DNA from: Paramuribaculum sp.
Lineage (GTDB): Bacteria; Bacteroidota; Bacteroidia; Bacteroidales; Muribaculaceae
Length of the DNA: 45,573 nucleotides
NCBI GenBank assembly: GCA_029060545.1
Contig: JAIDTT010000015.1
Span: 1-45,573, forward strand
Direction: 5' to 3'
Both the position numbers and the translations under genes were made by a program. Positions 27,153 to 35,214 of this stretch are shown piece after piece. Below the pieces are notes generated by a model. That model did no database searches. It had not been told where the DNA came from and saw only the letters and a program-made list of their open reading frames with translations. Each line of letters begins with the position of its first letter. Position 1 is the first letter of the stretch.

Positions 27153-27734
27153 TTAGTAGTTATCGGGCTTACGCTCGAATACAGCCTGCGGATTTCCGCA
27201 TACGGGGCATTTGCCGGGCGCTTCCTTGCCGGTGTGTACGTAGCCGCACACCGTACAAATCCATTCGGTAGGCTCTTCCTGTTTGAACTCAGTGCCTGAT
27301 TCGAGGCGCTCGAGCAGACGCATATAGCGTTTTTCATGCTCCACCTCAACTTTCGATACCAGACGGAACGTGGCTGCTACTTTGGGGAAGCCTTCATCTT
27401 CGGCAGTCTTGGCGAAGTTATCATAGAGGTCGCTCCATTCCTCACGTTCTCCGGCGGCAGCCTCGGCGAGATTAGTCTTGGTGTCGCCTACCACTCCGGC
27501 AGGGTAGCCGGCGGTGATCTCTACCGTGCCACCTTCGAGAAGATTGAAGAAGAGGCTGGCGTGCGAAAGTTCGTTTTCAGCCGTTTCGAGGAAGATGTCG
27601 GCAATCTGATTGTAGCCTTCCTCCATAGCTCGGCGAGCGAAGAGGGTATAACGTGAGCGGGCCTGGCTTTCGCCGGCAAATGCAGCAAGTAGATTTTTCT
27701 CAGTCTGAGTGCCTTTGATGCTTTTCTTTTCCAT
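27153..27734 (-). CDS. rbr: Rubrerythrin
   Basis: This is a 193-residue diiron peroxidase of oxidative stress defence. The N-terminal ferritin-like domain (about residues 1-145) shows the Glu-rich iron ligands in [12 protein letters not shown] and [16 protein letters not shown], then [15 protein letters not shown]-terminal rubredoxin domain has two CxxC pairs, CTVCG and CPVCG. It reduces hydrogen peroxide in the cytosol of anaerobes. It follows umuC on the same strand after a 63-base gap, so it may have its own promoter. No clear -7 box was found there. Confidence 0.97.
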   Translation of the reverse strand: MEKKSIKGTQTEKNLLAAFAGESQARSRYTLFARRAMEEGYNQIADIFLETAENELSHASLFFNLLEGGTVEITAGYPAGVVGDTKTNLAEAAAGEREEWSDLYDNFAKTAEDEGFPKVAATFRLVSKVEVEHEKRYMRLLERLESGTEFKQEEPTEWICTVCGYVHTGKEAPGKCPVCGNPQAVFERKPDNY

Positions 27735-27797
27735 GTGTTGAGGGGTGTAGTTGTATTATTGATTAAATGTTATTCTACAACTACAACGCCACAAAGC

Positions 27798-29078
27798 CTA
27801 CGATAGTTCGGTGTTCACCTCGATAATATCGACAAGACGGGTGGTGTATAGGCGTGAGTCGTGTTCACGGCGAGTCAAGTCGGTGAGCCCATCTCCCATA
27901 GACGCTATCCTCACTCGGTCGCGCTCGGAGGCCGATGCGGAGTTGATGCGGTCTACTGCCTCCATCAGTCGTCGACGCTTGGCATCGGTCTTGGTGTCTG
28001 TAAAGAGGTTGAGTTGCCTGTGTCGTGTATCGACGAGCCTACTCAGAGTGATCCCGGCCTTTTTGTACCCGTATCCGTCGCGGTAGATGCTCTCCATCGC
28101 TGTTGCTGCTGCATGGGCTATTGCTGGCGTGTAGTCGGTTGCCTCTGGCAGATGCACACTCACGGAGTTGAAGTACTGCGGCGCCTGGTCGTGAAAGCGG
28201 TTCGTGGCCAGAAATACCGTAAGTTCTTCGGCCATCAATTTACGTTCACGCAGCTTACGCCCGACGATGGACGCGAAGGCGCTCATGGCCTGACGCATCT
28301 CTTCGGAGGAGTAGATGTCGCGGGCGAAGGAGCGCGATGCCGTGAGTGTCTGTCGCTCCGGCGGCGTAAGCTCCTGCCGGATCACTGCCTCTCCGTGGAG
28401 TTCCTGCCACGTGCGCAGGCCGGTGATACCCATCATGCGTCTCACTGCGTCGGCTTCCAGAGAGGCGAATTGCAGCGCAGTGTTGATGCCGCGGTCGCAG
28501 AGCTTTACCCGATGTCGCCGACCAATTCCCCACACATCGCCGATGGGCGTCATATCCAATGCCTTCTCCACCTTGTAGGGTGTATCCATAAGACACGCTC
28601 CCGCGTATCCGGCATACTTCTTGGCGAATCGCGCTGCTACCTTGGCAAGAGTCTTGGTATTGGCGATACCGAGCGATATCGGAATGCCGGTGTGTCGCCG
28701 CACTGTATCTACCACATAGCGCCCGTATTCACCCAGGTCGCCAAGTCCCGGGTCAAGATCGATAAAGGCTTCGTCGACCGAATATACTTCCGTATCGCCC
28801 GACGAAAGAGCGCGGAGCGTAGCCATCACGCGGTCCGACATATCGCTGTAGAGACGATGGTTGCCCGATAGTACCGCTACTCCGTGGCGGTCGCATTCCG
28901 TCCGGATCTTGAAATACGGATCGCCGCGCTTGAATCCGAGAGCCTTGGCCTCGTTTGACAGAGCCACAGCGCAGCCGTCGTTGTTGGACAGTACAATCAC
29001 AGGACGCCCCTGCAGAGCGGGCTGAAACACCCGCTCGCACGACACGAAGAAATTGTTGCAGTCGGCAAGTCCGATCAT
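27798..29078 (-). CDS. umuC: Y-family DNA polymerase V catalytic subunit
   Basis: This 426-residue translesion polymerase opens GLADCNNFFVSCERVF, with the first metal-binding Asp at residue 6. The YSVDEAFIDL block near residue 100 gives the Asp-Glu pair. The helix-hairpin-helix region lies around VWGIGRRHRVKL, and the little-finger/UmuC C-terminal part follows QTLTASRSFA. The length is normal for chromosomal UmuC. It starts six bases after the umuD stop, and the pair would form Pol V (UmuD'2C) for damage-induced mutagenesis. Confidence 0.96.
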   Translation of the reverse strand: MIGLADCNNFFVSCERVFQPALQGRPVIVLSNNDGCAVALSNEAKALGFKRGDPYFKIRTECDRHGVAVLSGNHRLYSDMSDRVMATLRALSSGDTEVYSVDEAFIDLDPGLGDLGEYGRYVVDTVRRHTGIPISLGIANTKTLAKVAARFAKKYAGYAGACLMDTPYKVEKALDMTPIGDVWGIGRRHRVKLCDRGINTALQFASLEADAVRRMMGITGLRTWQELHGEAVIRQELTPPERQTLTASRSFARDIYSSEEMRQAMSAFASIVGRKLRERKLMAEELTVFLATNRFHDQAPQYFNSVSVHLPEATDYTPAIAHAAATAMESIYRDGYGYKKAGITLSRLVDTRHRQLNLFTDTKTDAKRRRLMEAVDRINSASASERDRVRIASMGDGLTDLTRREHDSRLYTTRLVDIIEVNTELS

Positions 29079-29084
29079 AGTATA

Positions 29085-29552
29085 CTACTTAATACGGCGG
29101 CGGGGACGGCGGTTGGCCTTTATAGTGTACGACACTACGCCCCATATCATCAACTCGTTGTCCGGACCCACCTCGATAGGCTCATAGCGAGGATTCGACG
29201 GCATCAGCACAATACTGCCATTGTCGCGGATCTTAAGACGCTTCAGTGTAAACTCTCCGTCGAGACAGCACACCGCCAGATCGCCGTTTATCGGCTCAAG
29301 TGCGCGGTCCACCACCAGAATGTCGCCCTCCTCTATCCCCTCATGCGCCATCGAGTCGCCCACTACACGGGCATAAAAAGTGGCGGTAGGGTGGCGTATC
29401 AGGTCGCGGTTGAGGTCGATCGACTCATTTATGTAATCTTGGCCGGGGGAGGGGAAACCGGCGCGTACACCTGCATCTGCGTATGGCAGTTCGAGTTGCG
29501 TATCAGTATCGGCGTTGAATATAGTAAGTCGGATATGTTCTTCATTAGTCAT
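29085..29552 (-). CDS. umuD: LexA/UmuD-type S24 self-cleaving subunit
   Basis: This 155-residue protein is of the S24 peptidase family. The probable cleavage site is Ala31-Gly32 (RAGFPSP). The catalytic Ser67 is in VVGDSMAHEG and Lys104 in FTLKRLKI. There is no N-terminal DNA-binding domain, so it is UmuD and not LexA. RecA-stimulated cleavage would give UmuD', which activates UmuC. I chose the Met at 29552; the frame is open for 21 more codons upstream, but those cover a strong promoter match. That promoter lies only five bases from the ATG, so the mRNA may be leaderless. Confidence 0.92.
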   Translation of the reverse strand: MTNEEHIRLTIFNADTDTQLELPYADAGVRAGFPSPGQDYINESIDLNRDLIRHPTATFYARVVGDSMAHEGIEEGDILVVDRALEPINGDLAVCCLDGEFTLKRLKIRDNGSIVLMPSNPRYEPIEVGPDNELMIWGVVSYTIKANRRPRRRIK

Positions 29553-29556
29553 AATG

Positions 29557-29587
29557 CAAAGATACGTATACCGCCCGAAATCTCCAA
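29557..29587 (-). promoter_or_regulatory. Predicted umuDC promoter with a small palindrome
   Basis: On the minus strand TTG (29587-29585) and TATCTTTG (29564-29557) are 20 bases apart. A perfect 8-base palindrome, atacgtat (29562-29569), overlaps the upstream edge of the -7 box and could be a repressor site, for example for LexA. That is a guess from position only. Confidence 0.6.
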
Positions 29588-29627
29588 TAGGGCCCGTCAC
29601 CCTTCGTGTTAACAACAGAAGCTCATC

Positions 29628-29645
29628 CGAAAGGGAGAGCTTCTA
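29628..29645. terminator. Hairpin upstream of umuD
   Basis: An 8-base-pair stem, agaagctc with gagcttct, encloses a short purine-rich loop near 29620-29645. It lies downstream of the tRNA-like duplication on the minus strand, in the same relative place as the terminator below the real tRNA. This supports a duplicated tRNA-plus-terminator unit. Exact ends are approximate. Confidence 0.4.
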
Positions 29646-29651
29646 TTGTCG

Positions 29652-29724
29652 GCGGAAAGACAGGGATTCTTGCTGCGCAAGCGCTGAAGCGATAACGACC
29701 CCTCGGGTGCCCTTCTGTCTATCC
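29652..29724 (-). pseudogene. tRNA-Ser-like duplication (degraded tRNA or structured RNA)
   Basis: The 18 bases at 29652-29669 (gcggaaagacagggattc) repeat exactly the 3' end of the real tRNA-Ser at 29771-29788. On the minus strand this 3' half can pair with upstream bases: a stem of ten pairs with one mismatch joins GGATAGACAG to CTGTCTTTCC. The middle holds other small stems (CTTG/CAAG, CGCT/GCG) but no proper T-arm. It may be a decayed second tRNA-Ser or an att-like scar from an integration event. Confidence 0.4.
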
Positions 29725-29729
29725 ATTAT

Positions 29730-29766
29730 AAATCAAACGCACCCCGAATGTGGGGTGCATGTGATT
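29730..29766 (-). terminator. Terminator of tRNA-Ser
   Basis: A GC-rich stem (gcacccc with ggggtgc, 29739-29758) is extended by flanking aaatca/tgattt pairing. It begins five bases beyond the 3' end of tRNA-Ser on the minus strand and is followed by an A/T-rich tract. Confidence 0.75.
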
Positions 29767-29771
29767 TATTG

Positions 29772-29858
29772 CGGAAAGACAGGGATTCGAACCCTGGGTA
29801 CCCGTAAGGGTACAACGGTTTTCGAGACCGTCCCGATCGACCACTCCGGCATCTTTCC
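29772..29858 (-). tRNA. tRNA-Ser (anticodon CGA)
   Basis: Read on the minus strand, an 87-base class II tRNA is formed. The acceptor stem ggaaaga pairs with tctttcc and the discriminator is G. The anticodon loop is CTCGAAA in the stem acggt/accgt, giving anticodon CGA for UCG codons. The long variable arm (tacccttacgggta) is typical of serine. The T-arm is cagggTTCGAATccctg. CCA is not encoded. The promoter is just upstream. Confidence 0.96.
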
Positions 29859-29886
29859 TTAGTCGATGTTTCACGATTTTCGAGTG

Positions 29887-29917
29887 CAAAGTTACTAAAG
29901 TTTTTCGGTAAGCAAAG
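29887..29917 (-). promoter_or_regulatory. Predicted promoter of tRNA-Ser
   Basis: TTTG (29917-29914) and TAACTTTG (29894-29887) on the minus strand are separated by 19 bases, a strong match to the Bacteroidetes consensus. The tRNA 5' end lies 28 bases further on. Confidence 0.75.
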
Positions 29918-29973
29918 GAGTTATGCGTTTTTTTCGCTATTTTCGCACAAATTTTATTCATATTGCCACTGCT

Positions 29974-30858
29974 ATGATACTCCGATTAATCTCCGCATTG
30001 GTGCTCCTGTTAGTCTCATCTCCATTCGGCAGCGCCTCTTCCACCGATTCGCTATCGGTGATGAGTTTCAATATCCGTTATGCTAATCCGGGTGACGGTG
30101 CATATCTATGGCCTACTCGCGTGGATCGGGTATGCGAGGCTATACGAGACTATGCTCCTGACATTCTCGGTACTCAGGAGGTGCTCCACAATCAATTGAT
30201 CGATATGCAGCAACGGCTGCCCGACTATACTTCGGTAGGAGTGGCGCGCGAAGATGGACTTACTCAAGGGGAGTATGCAGCTTTGTGGTTTCGCAATGAT
30301 CGCTTCCTCCTTGCCGACTCCGGTAATTTCTGGCTCAGCGCTACGCCTCTGGTGGCAGGATCGCTCGGTTGGGACGGTGCCTGCGTGCGCATCGCTACGT
30401 GGGCTCTACTCACCGACCGACTGACCGGCAACGACGTGCTCGCTCTAAATACTCATCTTGACCACATCGGTCCGCAAGCCCGCAAGCTTGGTGCGCGACT
30501 GGTGATCTCGACGCTCGACTCTATCCGCGCCGGTCGCGATATACCCGTAGTGGTGACAGGCGATTTCAATTCCGGACCTGAAGATCCGGTGATCATAGAC
30601 ATTACTTCAGCCGACACTCCGGGCTTTATCATCGACTCTCGTCTCACATCAGCCCATCTCTCTGGTCCTGAATGGACTTTTCAGGACTTCGACCGTCGAC
30701 CGCTGGAGGAGCGCGACCGCATCGACTACATCTTCTACCGAGGTCCGATCTGTCCTGCAAGCTACATGACTATTGACCGACGTAATGCCGAGGGGCTGTA
30801 TCTCTCCGACCATTGCCCTGTGTACGTGGTATTCACAATCACACCCGAAGCCCGATGA
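29974..30858 (+). CDS. Endonuclease/exonuclease/phosphatase family protein, exported
   Basis: This is a 294-residue protein of the EEP superfamily. Motifs in order are VMSFNIRYANPGD, DILGTQEVL (metal-binding Glu), LNTHLDHIG, VVTGDFNSGPEDP and a final YLSDHCPVYV with the catalytic Asp-His. The signal peptide (MILRLISALVLLLVSSP) suggests export. Such secreted EEP proteins are common in Bacteroidetes; whether the substrate is a nucleic acid, phospholipid or sugar phosphate cannot be told. I chose the ATG at 29974 because it starts the signal peptide; an upstream Met at 29923 adds 17 residues. The stop overlaps the next gene by four bases. Confidence 0.9.
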   Translation: MILRLISALVLLLVSSPFGSASSTDSLSVMSFNIRYANPGDGAYLWPTRVDRVCEAIRDYAPDILGTQEVLHNQLIDMQQRLPDYTSVGVAREDGLTQGEYAALWFRNDRFLLADSGNFWLSATPLVAGSLGWDGACVRIATWALLTDRLTGNDVLALNTHLDHIGPQARKLGARLVISTLDSIRAGRDIPVVVTGDFNSGPEDPVIIDITSADTPGFIIDSRLTSAHLSGPEWTFQDFDRRPLEERDRIDYIFYRGPICPASYMTIDRRNAEGLYLSDHCPVYVVFTITPEAR

Positions 30859-31511
30859 TCCGCCGCCTGCTTACATACTCTGCCCTTGCCTTGACGCTCC
30901 CGGCGCTCTGTCAGACGATAGAACCCGACGTCGACGACTTCTCCATCTGGGAAGTAGCCGACAGCGCGGAGATTGTGCTGTCGGACACTACGGAGTGTAT
31001 CATTGATACTATCCAGCCTATCTTCGGTCCGATACTCGTGGATGCCGCTACGATGCACGCTTTCGTGCTTACACGTAATCCCGACTTTCCGATCGAGATA
31101 GCCGAGGCTTATTTCCGGCTCGGCGAGCTCTACGGCATCCGAGCCGATGTAGCCTTCTGTCAGGCCATATTAGAGACGGGGTGGTTTCTCTTCGAGGGTG
31201 GTACGGCCGTGACTCCCGACCAGCATAATTACTGTGGACTCGGTGTGATCCAACGCGGGGTGAAAGGACACTCATTTCCGACCATCGATGATGGGGTGCG
31301 CGCGCAGCTACAACATCTCTATGCCTACGCTACGCGCGATCCGCTCCCGAAGGGTGAGGAGATCGTCGATCCGCGCTTCAAGCTCGTGAGCCGCGGATGC
31401 GCCACCAATTGGCATGATCTGGCCAACCGTTGGGCGCAAAACCCCGTATACGGACAGCAGATACTGGGCCTTTACGAGCGTTTGCTTGCCCTGCCGGCTC
31501 CCGAACCGTAG
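30855..31511 (+). CDS. Glucosaminidase-domain (GH73-like) peptidoglycan hydrolase
   Basis: This 218-residue exported protein has a signal peptide of about 19 residues. The catalytic region resembles the mannosyl-glycoprotein endo-beta-N-acetylglucosaminidase (GH73/LytG) domain: GIRADVAFCQAILETGWF with Glu107 as the likely acid, then NYCGLG, and a DDGVRAQLQHLYAYA helix. It probably cuts glycan strands of peptidoglycan in the periplasm. I chose the ATG at 30855, overlapping the previous stop by four bases, because it begins a clean signal peptide. There is no recognisable cell-wall binding repeat. Confidence 0.88.
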   Translation: MIRRLLTYSALALTLPALCQTIEPDVDDFSIWEVADSAEIVLSDTTECIIDTIQPIFGPILVDAATMHAFVLTRNPDFPIEIAEAYFRLGELYGIRADVAFCQAILETGWFLFEGGTAVTPDQHNYCGLGVIQRGVKGHSFPTIDDGVRAQLQHLYAYATRDPLPKGEEIVDPRFKLVSRGCATNWHDLANRWAQNPVYGQQILGLYERLLALPAPEP

Positions 31512-31531
31512 CGTGTGATACACGCTCGTGG

Positions 31532-31563
31532 TTTGAATTTACGGCGGAAAAAGACTAACTTTG
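31532..31563 (+). promoter_or_regulatory. Predicted dgt promoter
   Basis: TTTG (31532-31535) and TAACTTTG (31556-31563) are exactly 20 bases apart. The ATG at 31571 is only seven bases past the -7 box, so transcription would begin within a few bases of the start codon. Confidence 0.75.
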
Positions 31564-31570
31564 TAAAGTT

Positions 31571-32908
31571 ATGGACTGGAACAGACTTATATGTGACAAG
31601 CGCTTCGGGCTCGAGGAATACAACGATCCCAAGCGCGGCACTCGCAGCGACTTCCTGCGCGATTACGACCGACTGATATTCTCATCCCCTTTCCGCCGCC
31701 TGCAAAACAAGACGCAGGTGTTCCCGCTGCCGGGTAGCATCTTCGTGCACAACCGACTTACGCACAGTCTCGAAGTGGCCTGCGTAGGCCGGTCATTGGC
31801 CACAGAGGCTGCCATAGCTCTCAAGGAGAAATATGCAGGCGAACCGTGGGTCAATAAATTCGACGCTATGGGCGAAATTACGTCGGCTGCCTGTCTGGCC
31901 CACGATCTCGGCAATCCGCCCTTCGGCCACTCCGGGGAGAAAGCCATAGCCACCTTCTTCAGCGAAGGCCCCGGAGCAGAACTAAAGAGCGAACTCACAG
32001 AGAACCAGTGGGCCGATCTTACCCGTTTCGATGGCAATGCCAACGCCTTCCGTCTCCTCACCCACCGCTTCAAGGGGCGCCGCCCCGGCGGATTTGCCAT
32101 GACATACTCGATGCTTGCATCGATCGTGAAATACCCCTACGAGTCCTCTCTGGCCGGCACGAAAAATAAATTCGGATTTTTCACATCGGAGATAGCCGAC
32201 TTCGAGCGCGTGGCTCGCGAACTCGGTATTAAACCTATGCCGGGACCCGACGGCGAAGTGCGTTACGCCCGCTTTCCGCTTGTCTACCTCGTGGAGGCTG
32301 CCGATGATATATGCTACGAGGTAATGGATATCGAAGATGCCCACAAACTCGGATGGGTACCCACACAGAAGGTGATCGACCTGATGCTCGGCTTCTTCGA
32401 GGATGATAAGATAGAGCACATGGAGCAGGTGATGTCGCGCCTCGACGACCCTAACGAGAAAATCGCCTATCTGCGCTCGGCCGTGATAGGCACCCTCGTC
32501 AAGGCTGCCGCAGAAGCCTTCATAGCCGGTGAAGAAGAGATACTGCAAGGTACTTATGAAGGTACGCTGCTCGACAATATCACCCCGCGTCTGCGCACTG
32601 CCTACGATCGCTGCGCAGAACTATCGTGGAGCAAGATCTACTGTGCCCCCGACGTTGTCGACATCGACTTGGCCGGTACTTCCATTATCTCATTTCTGCT
32701 CGAGAAGCTTGTGGAAGCAGTGCGCAACCCATCATTCAACTATTCGCGTCTGCTGCTGGCCAAAGTGCCTCAGCAATACGAAATCGATGCGCCCACACTG
32801 TTTGGAAAGCTCCAGGCCGTAGTGGATCATGTAAGTGGCATGACCGACGTGTACGCGCTCGACCTCTACCGCAAGCTCAATGGCATGAGCCTGAAGATCA
32901 ACAACTGA
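31571..32908 (+). CDS. dgt: Deoxyguanosinetriphosphate triphosphohydrolase
   Basis: This 445-residue HD-domain enzyme hydrolyses dGTP (and related dNTPs) to the nucleoside and triphosphate. The N-terminal signature is RDYDRLIFSSPFRRLQNKTQVFP. Metal ligands are His65 in NRLTHSLEVA and the His111-Asp112 pair in AHDLGNPPFGHSGE, with a later Asp in EAADDICYEVMD. The length and motifs fit Dgt of the Bacteroidetes type. It controls nucleotide pools and can affect DNA phage replication. It stands alone, with a strong promoter and a nearly absent leader. Confidence 0.95.
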   Translation: MDWNRLICDKRFGLEEYNDPKRGTRSDFLRDYDRLIFSSPFRRLQNKTQVFPLPGSIFVHNRLTHSLEVACVGRSLATEAAIALKEKYAGEPWVNKFDAMGEITSAACLAHDLGNPPFGHSGEKAIATFFSEGPGAELKSELTENQWADLTRFDGNANAFRLLTHRFKGRRPGGFAMTYSMLASIVKYPYESSLAGTKNKFGFFTSEIADFERVARELGIKPMPGPDGEVRYARFPLVYLVEAADDICYEVMDIEDAHKLGWVPTQKVIDLMLGFFEDDKIEHMEQVMSRLDDPNEKIAYLRSAVIGTLVKAAAEAFIAGEEEILQGTYEGTLLDNITPRLRTAYDRCAELSWSKIYCAPDVVDIDLAGTSIISFLLEKLVEAVRNPSFNYSRLLLAKVPQQYEIDAPTLFGKLQAVVDHVSGMTDVYALDLYRKLNGMSLKINN

Positions 32909-32920
32909 TCGCTTTGCTCG

Positions 32921-34309
32921 CTATTTCTTGAAAGCGTGGCGGTAGCCCTTCACCTCATTCCACGCGCCGCGCGTAAAGTCGGGGACTTCCACCGGCGCAG
33001 AGCCGTTTTCGATCGATATGGCCGACAGCGGTATCAGCGCGCACCACTCGGCGAGATCGTACACATCCATATCGAGAGGCAGACCGTTGAGCAGGCAGTA
33101 TATCAATCGGTAATCCATTATGTAGTCCATACCGCCGTGTCCGCCTACCTTCTTGGCCACCTCACCTACCTCGCGGATGATCGGGTGGGTGTATTTCTCC
33201 AGCAGAGCTGCCTGCTGCTCCTCGGAGATGAAGCCGTGGGCCGACAGATTCTCATGGTCGGGCACCGAGTCGCCGGCTATCTGCTCAGGCTCGAAGGCGT
33301 AGCCTTCTGTCGGATATTTGTTGGCGAAGCCCTTGGTGCCGGTGAGCTGATACATACGCGAGTATGGGCGCGGATTCACTACATCGTGCTGTATGTGCAT
33401 CGTCTTTCCGCCCACGGTGCGGATCATCGACATCGTGTGGTCTCCGTTGGCAAAAGTCTCGGGAGCTTCGCCGGTACTCTTTTCAATGTATGCAGGCCCG
33501 TTTACGGCTTTCGTATCCATTGACACCACGGTGGCCATACGATCGCCACGGTGAATGTCGAGAAGCTGGCAGGCAGGGCCGATGCCATGTGTGGGATACA
33601 CATCGCCGCGATGAGCCTGATTGTACTTCATACGCCAGTTATCCCAGTAGTATGGCCAGAACTCCTCCAGATTGTGGATGTAGCTGCCCTCGGTGTGGAG
33701 CACCTCGCCGAAGAGACCGGCCTGAGCCATATTCAGCGTGTTGAGTTCAAAGAAGTCGTAGATACAGTTTTCGAGCATCATACAGTGGAGCCGCTTGCTC
33801 TCGGCCGTATTGATAAGTGCCCATATCTCGTCAAGATTCATGGCGGCCGGTACCTCTATAGCCGTATGCTTGCCATGCTCCATAGCATAGAGAGCCATCG
33901 GAGTATGATTCACCCAGTCTGTCACGATATACACAAGGTCGATGTCGTCGCGATCGCAGAGCGCCTTCCAGGCATCTTCACTTCCCGTGTAGGAGGCCAC
34001 AGGCGCATGGCCTGCATCGGCAAGCATCTTCTCAACCTTAGCCACACGGTCGGGCTCGATATCGCACACAGCCTTCACTACGGCGCCGGGCACGTGAAGC
34101 ATCCGCTCCACGGCCGTATAGCCACGCATACCCAGACCGATAAAGCCCACGCGCACCGAGTCCATCGGAGCCGTGGCAAAGCCTACGAGATGGGTCTGCC
34201 CGGCCGGGCGCTCGGGTACATCCGTCTTAATAGGAGTCACTGCTGATACTGTGATTGCCATAGCGGCCATCATGGTCATGGCGCCGGCGAGAAATCTTCT
34301 TATGTTCAT
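32921..34309 (-). CDS. GH109-like Gfo/Idh/MocA family protein (alpha-N-acetylgalactosaminidase candidate)
   Basis: This 462-residue exported protein has a signal peptide with an Arg-Arg pair (MNIRRFLAGAM), possibly Tat-dependent. The NAD-binding Rossmann motif is GFIGLGMRG (residues 55-63), followed by EVPAAMN. The C-terminal domain has the blocks YIHNLEEFWPYYWDNWRM and GDVYPTHGIGPACQLLDIHRGDR, which I recognise from GH109. GH109 enzymes use bound NAD to cleave terminal alpha-GalNAc, as on mucin or blood group A antigen. I chose the Met at 34309; the frame extends 66 codons upstream into the divergent gene, without signal-peptide logic. A plain oxidoreductase is the alternative. Confidence 0.88.
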   Translation of the reverse strand: MNIRRFLAGAMTMMAAMAITVSAVTPIKTDVPERPAGQTHLVGFATAPMDSVRVGFIGLGMRGYTAVERMLHVPGAVVKAVCDIEPDRVAKVEKMLADAGHAPVASYTGSEDAWKALCDRDDIDLVYIVTDWVNHTPMALYAMEHGKHTAIEVPAAMNLDEIWALINTAESKRLHCMMLENCIYDFFELNTLNMAQAGLFGEVLHTEGSYIHNLEEFWPYYWDNWRMKYNQAHRGDVYPTHGIGPACQLLDIHRGDRMATVVSMDTKAVNGPAYIEKSTGEAPETFANGDHTMSMIRTVGGKTMHIQHDVVNPRPYSRMYQLTGTKGFANKYPTEGYAFEPEQIAGDSVPDHENLSAHGFISEEQQAALLEKYTHPIIREVGEVAKKVGGHGGMDYIMDYRLIYCLLNGLPLDMDVYDLAEWCALIPLSAISIENGSAPVEVPDFTRGAWNEVKGYRHAFKK

Positions 34310-34344
34310 GAAGGTATGATTTGTCGGTAAAATTAGTGATTCAA

Positions 34345-34375
34345 CAAAATTACGATTATTGTAGTATCTTTGCAA
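34345..34375 (-). promoter_or_regulatory. Predicted promoter of the GH109-like gene
   Basis: TTG (34375-34373) and TAATTTTG (34352-34345) on the minus strand are 20 bases apart. The start codon lies 36 bases downstream. The -33 element directly abuts the -7 box of the divergent M15 gene. Confidence 0.65.
34365..34372 (+). promoter_or_regulatory. Predicted -7 box of the M15 peptidase gene
   Basis: TATCTTTG matches the -7 consensus seven bases before the ATG at 34380. No convincing -33 TTG is found 19-21 bases upstream. If it is used, the mRNA is nearly leaderless. Confidence 0.5.
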
Positions 34376-34379
34376 GTGT

Positions 34380-35102
34380 ATGCGACAAATAATCCTCACC
34401 CTTCTGCTCTTCACAACCATAGCCGCAGGAGCCGTCCGGCGCCCCGTCGACGCACGCCCCGGCATAGCCCTCGCCGACTTCTGTTGGAGCGAAGCCGAGG
34501 CGGGCACTCTCGCACCACAAATGCTCGAAGCCTTCCGTAGTTACGCGATACCCGAGGCCGTGGCTGAGCGAATGCGGGGAAAGTCATATCCCGAAGGATG
34601 TCCGATACCACTGTCGGATCTGCGCTACCTCATTATTCCGCATTTCGACGGCCACGGCTCCGTACGTCTTGGAGAGATGGTTTGCCACCGTACCGTCGCC
34701 AAGCAGTTGCTTGATATATTCCGGGAACTATATTCAGCACATTATCCCATTGAGCGGATGGTACTCATCGACGATTATGATGCCGACGACGAGCAATCAA
34801 TGTCGGCCAACAACACCTCCTGCTTCTGCTACCGTACCGTAGCCGGTAGCCGCAAGCTATCGCGTCACAGCCTTGGCAAAGCCGTAGATATCAACCCGCT
34901 TTACAACCCCTTCGTGCGGCACACCCCCCGAGGCTCTATTGTCAGTCCCGAAGCCGGCCGCCAATGGGTCGACCGCACTAATCCTGCGATACCATACGCC
35001 ATACGCCGTGGCGACGCCGCATGGCGCGCCTTCACCCGTCGCGGCTGGCGCTGGGGCGGCTCCTGGCGCACCCGCCCCGACTACCAGCACTTCCAACTGT
35101 AA
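34380..35102 (+). CDS. M15 family D-Ala-D-Ala carboxypeptidase-like metallopeptidase
   Basis: This is a 240-residue exported protein with an 18-residue signal peptide. The M15 zinc site is visible: SRHSLGKAVDIN gives His163 and Asp170, and the C-terminal WGGSWRTRPDYQHFQL gives the last His at 237. Members cut D-Ala-containing peptide bonds in peptidoglycan. The closest subgroup by pattern is the VanY/EndoU-like M15 proteins frequent in Bacteroidetes. It is divergent from the GH109-like gene and monocistronic. Confidence 0.9.
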   Translation: MRQIILTLLLFTTIAAGAVRRPVDARPGIALADFCWSEAEAGTLAPQMLEAFRSYAIPEAVAERMRGKSYPEGCPIPLSDLRYLIIPHFDGHGSVRLGEMVCHRTVAKQLLDIFRELYSAHYPIERMVLIDDYDADDEQSMSANNTSCFCYRTVAGSRKLSRHSLGKAVDINPLYNPFVRHTPRGSIVSPEAGRQWVDRTNPAIPYAIRRGDAAWRAFTRRGWRWGGSWRTRPDYQHFQL

Positions 35103-35157
35103 TTACCGCATTGGGTATCTATGCATACACAAAAAATATCAGGAGAGTTATGATAAA

Positions 35158-35184
35158 GGCCGGTAACTTGAAAAGCAACCGGCC
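35158..35184. terminator. Hairpin between M15 gene and the AT-rich lipoprotein operon
   Basis: A 7-base-pair perfect stem, ggccggt with accggcc, encloses 13 bases. On the minus strand it is followed by tttatca, so it probably ends the leftward lipoprotein operon. It may also serve the M15 gene. Confidence 0.65.
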
Positions 35185-35214
35185 AAGCAGAATAAAGTGC
35201 TAATTACATATATA

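Noticed and set aside
27861-28871. A 336-codon open frame on the plus strand
   Set aside because: Antisense shadow of umuC.
29719-29961. An 80-codon minus-strand frame over tRNA-Ser
   Set aside because: It covers the tRNA and its promoter, which explain the sequence.
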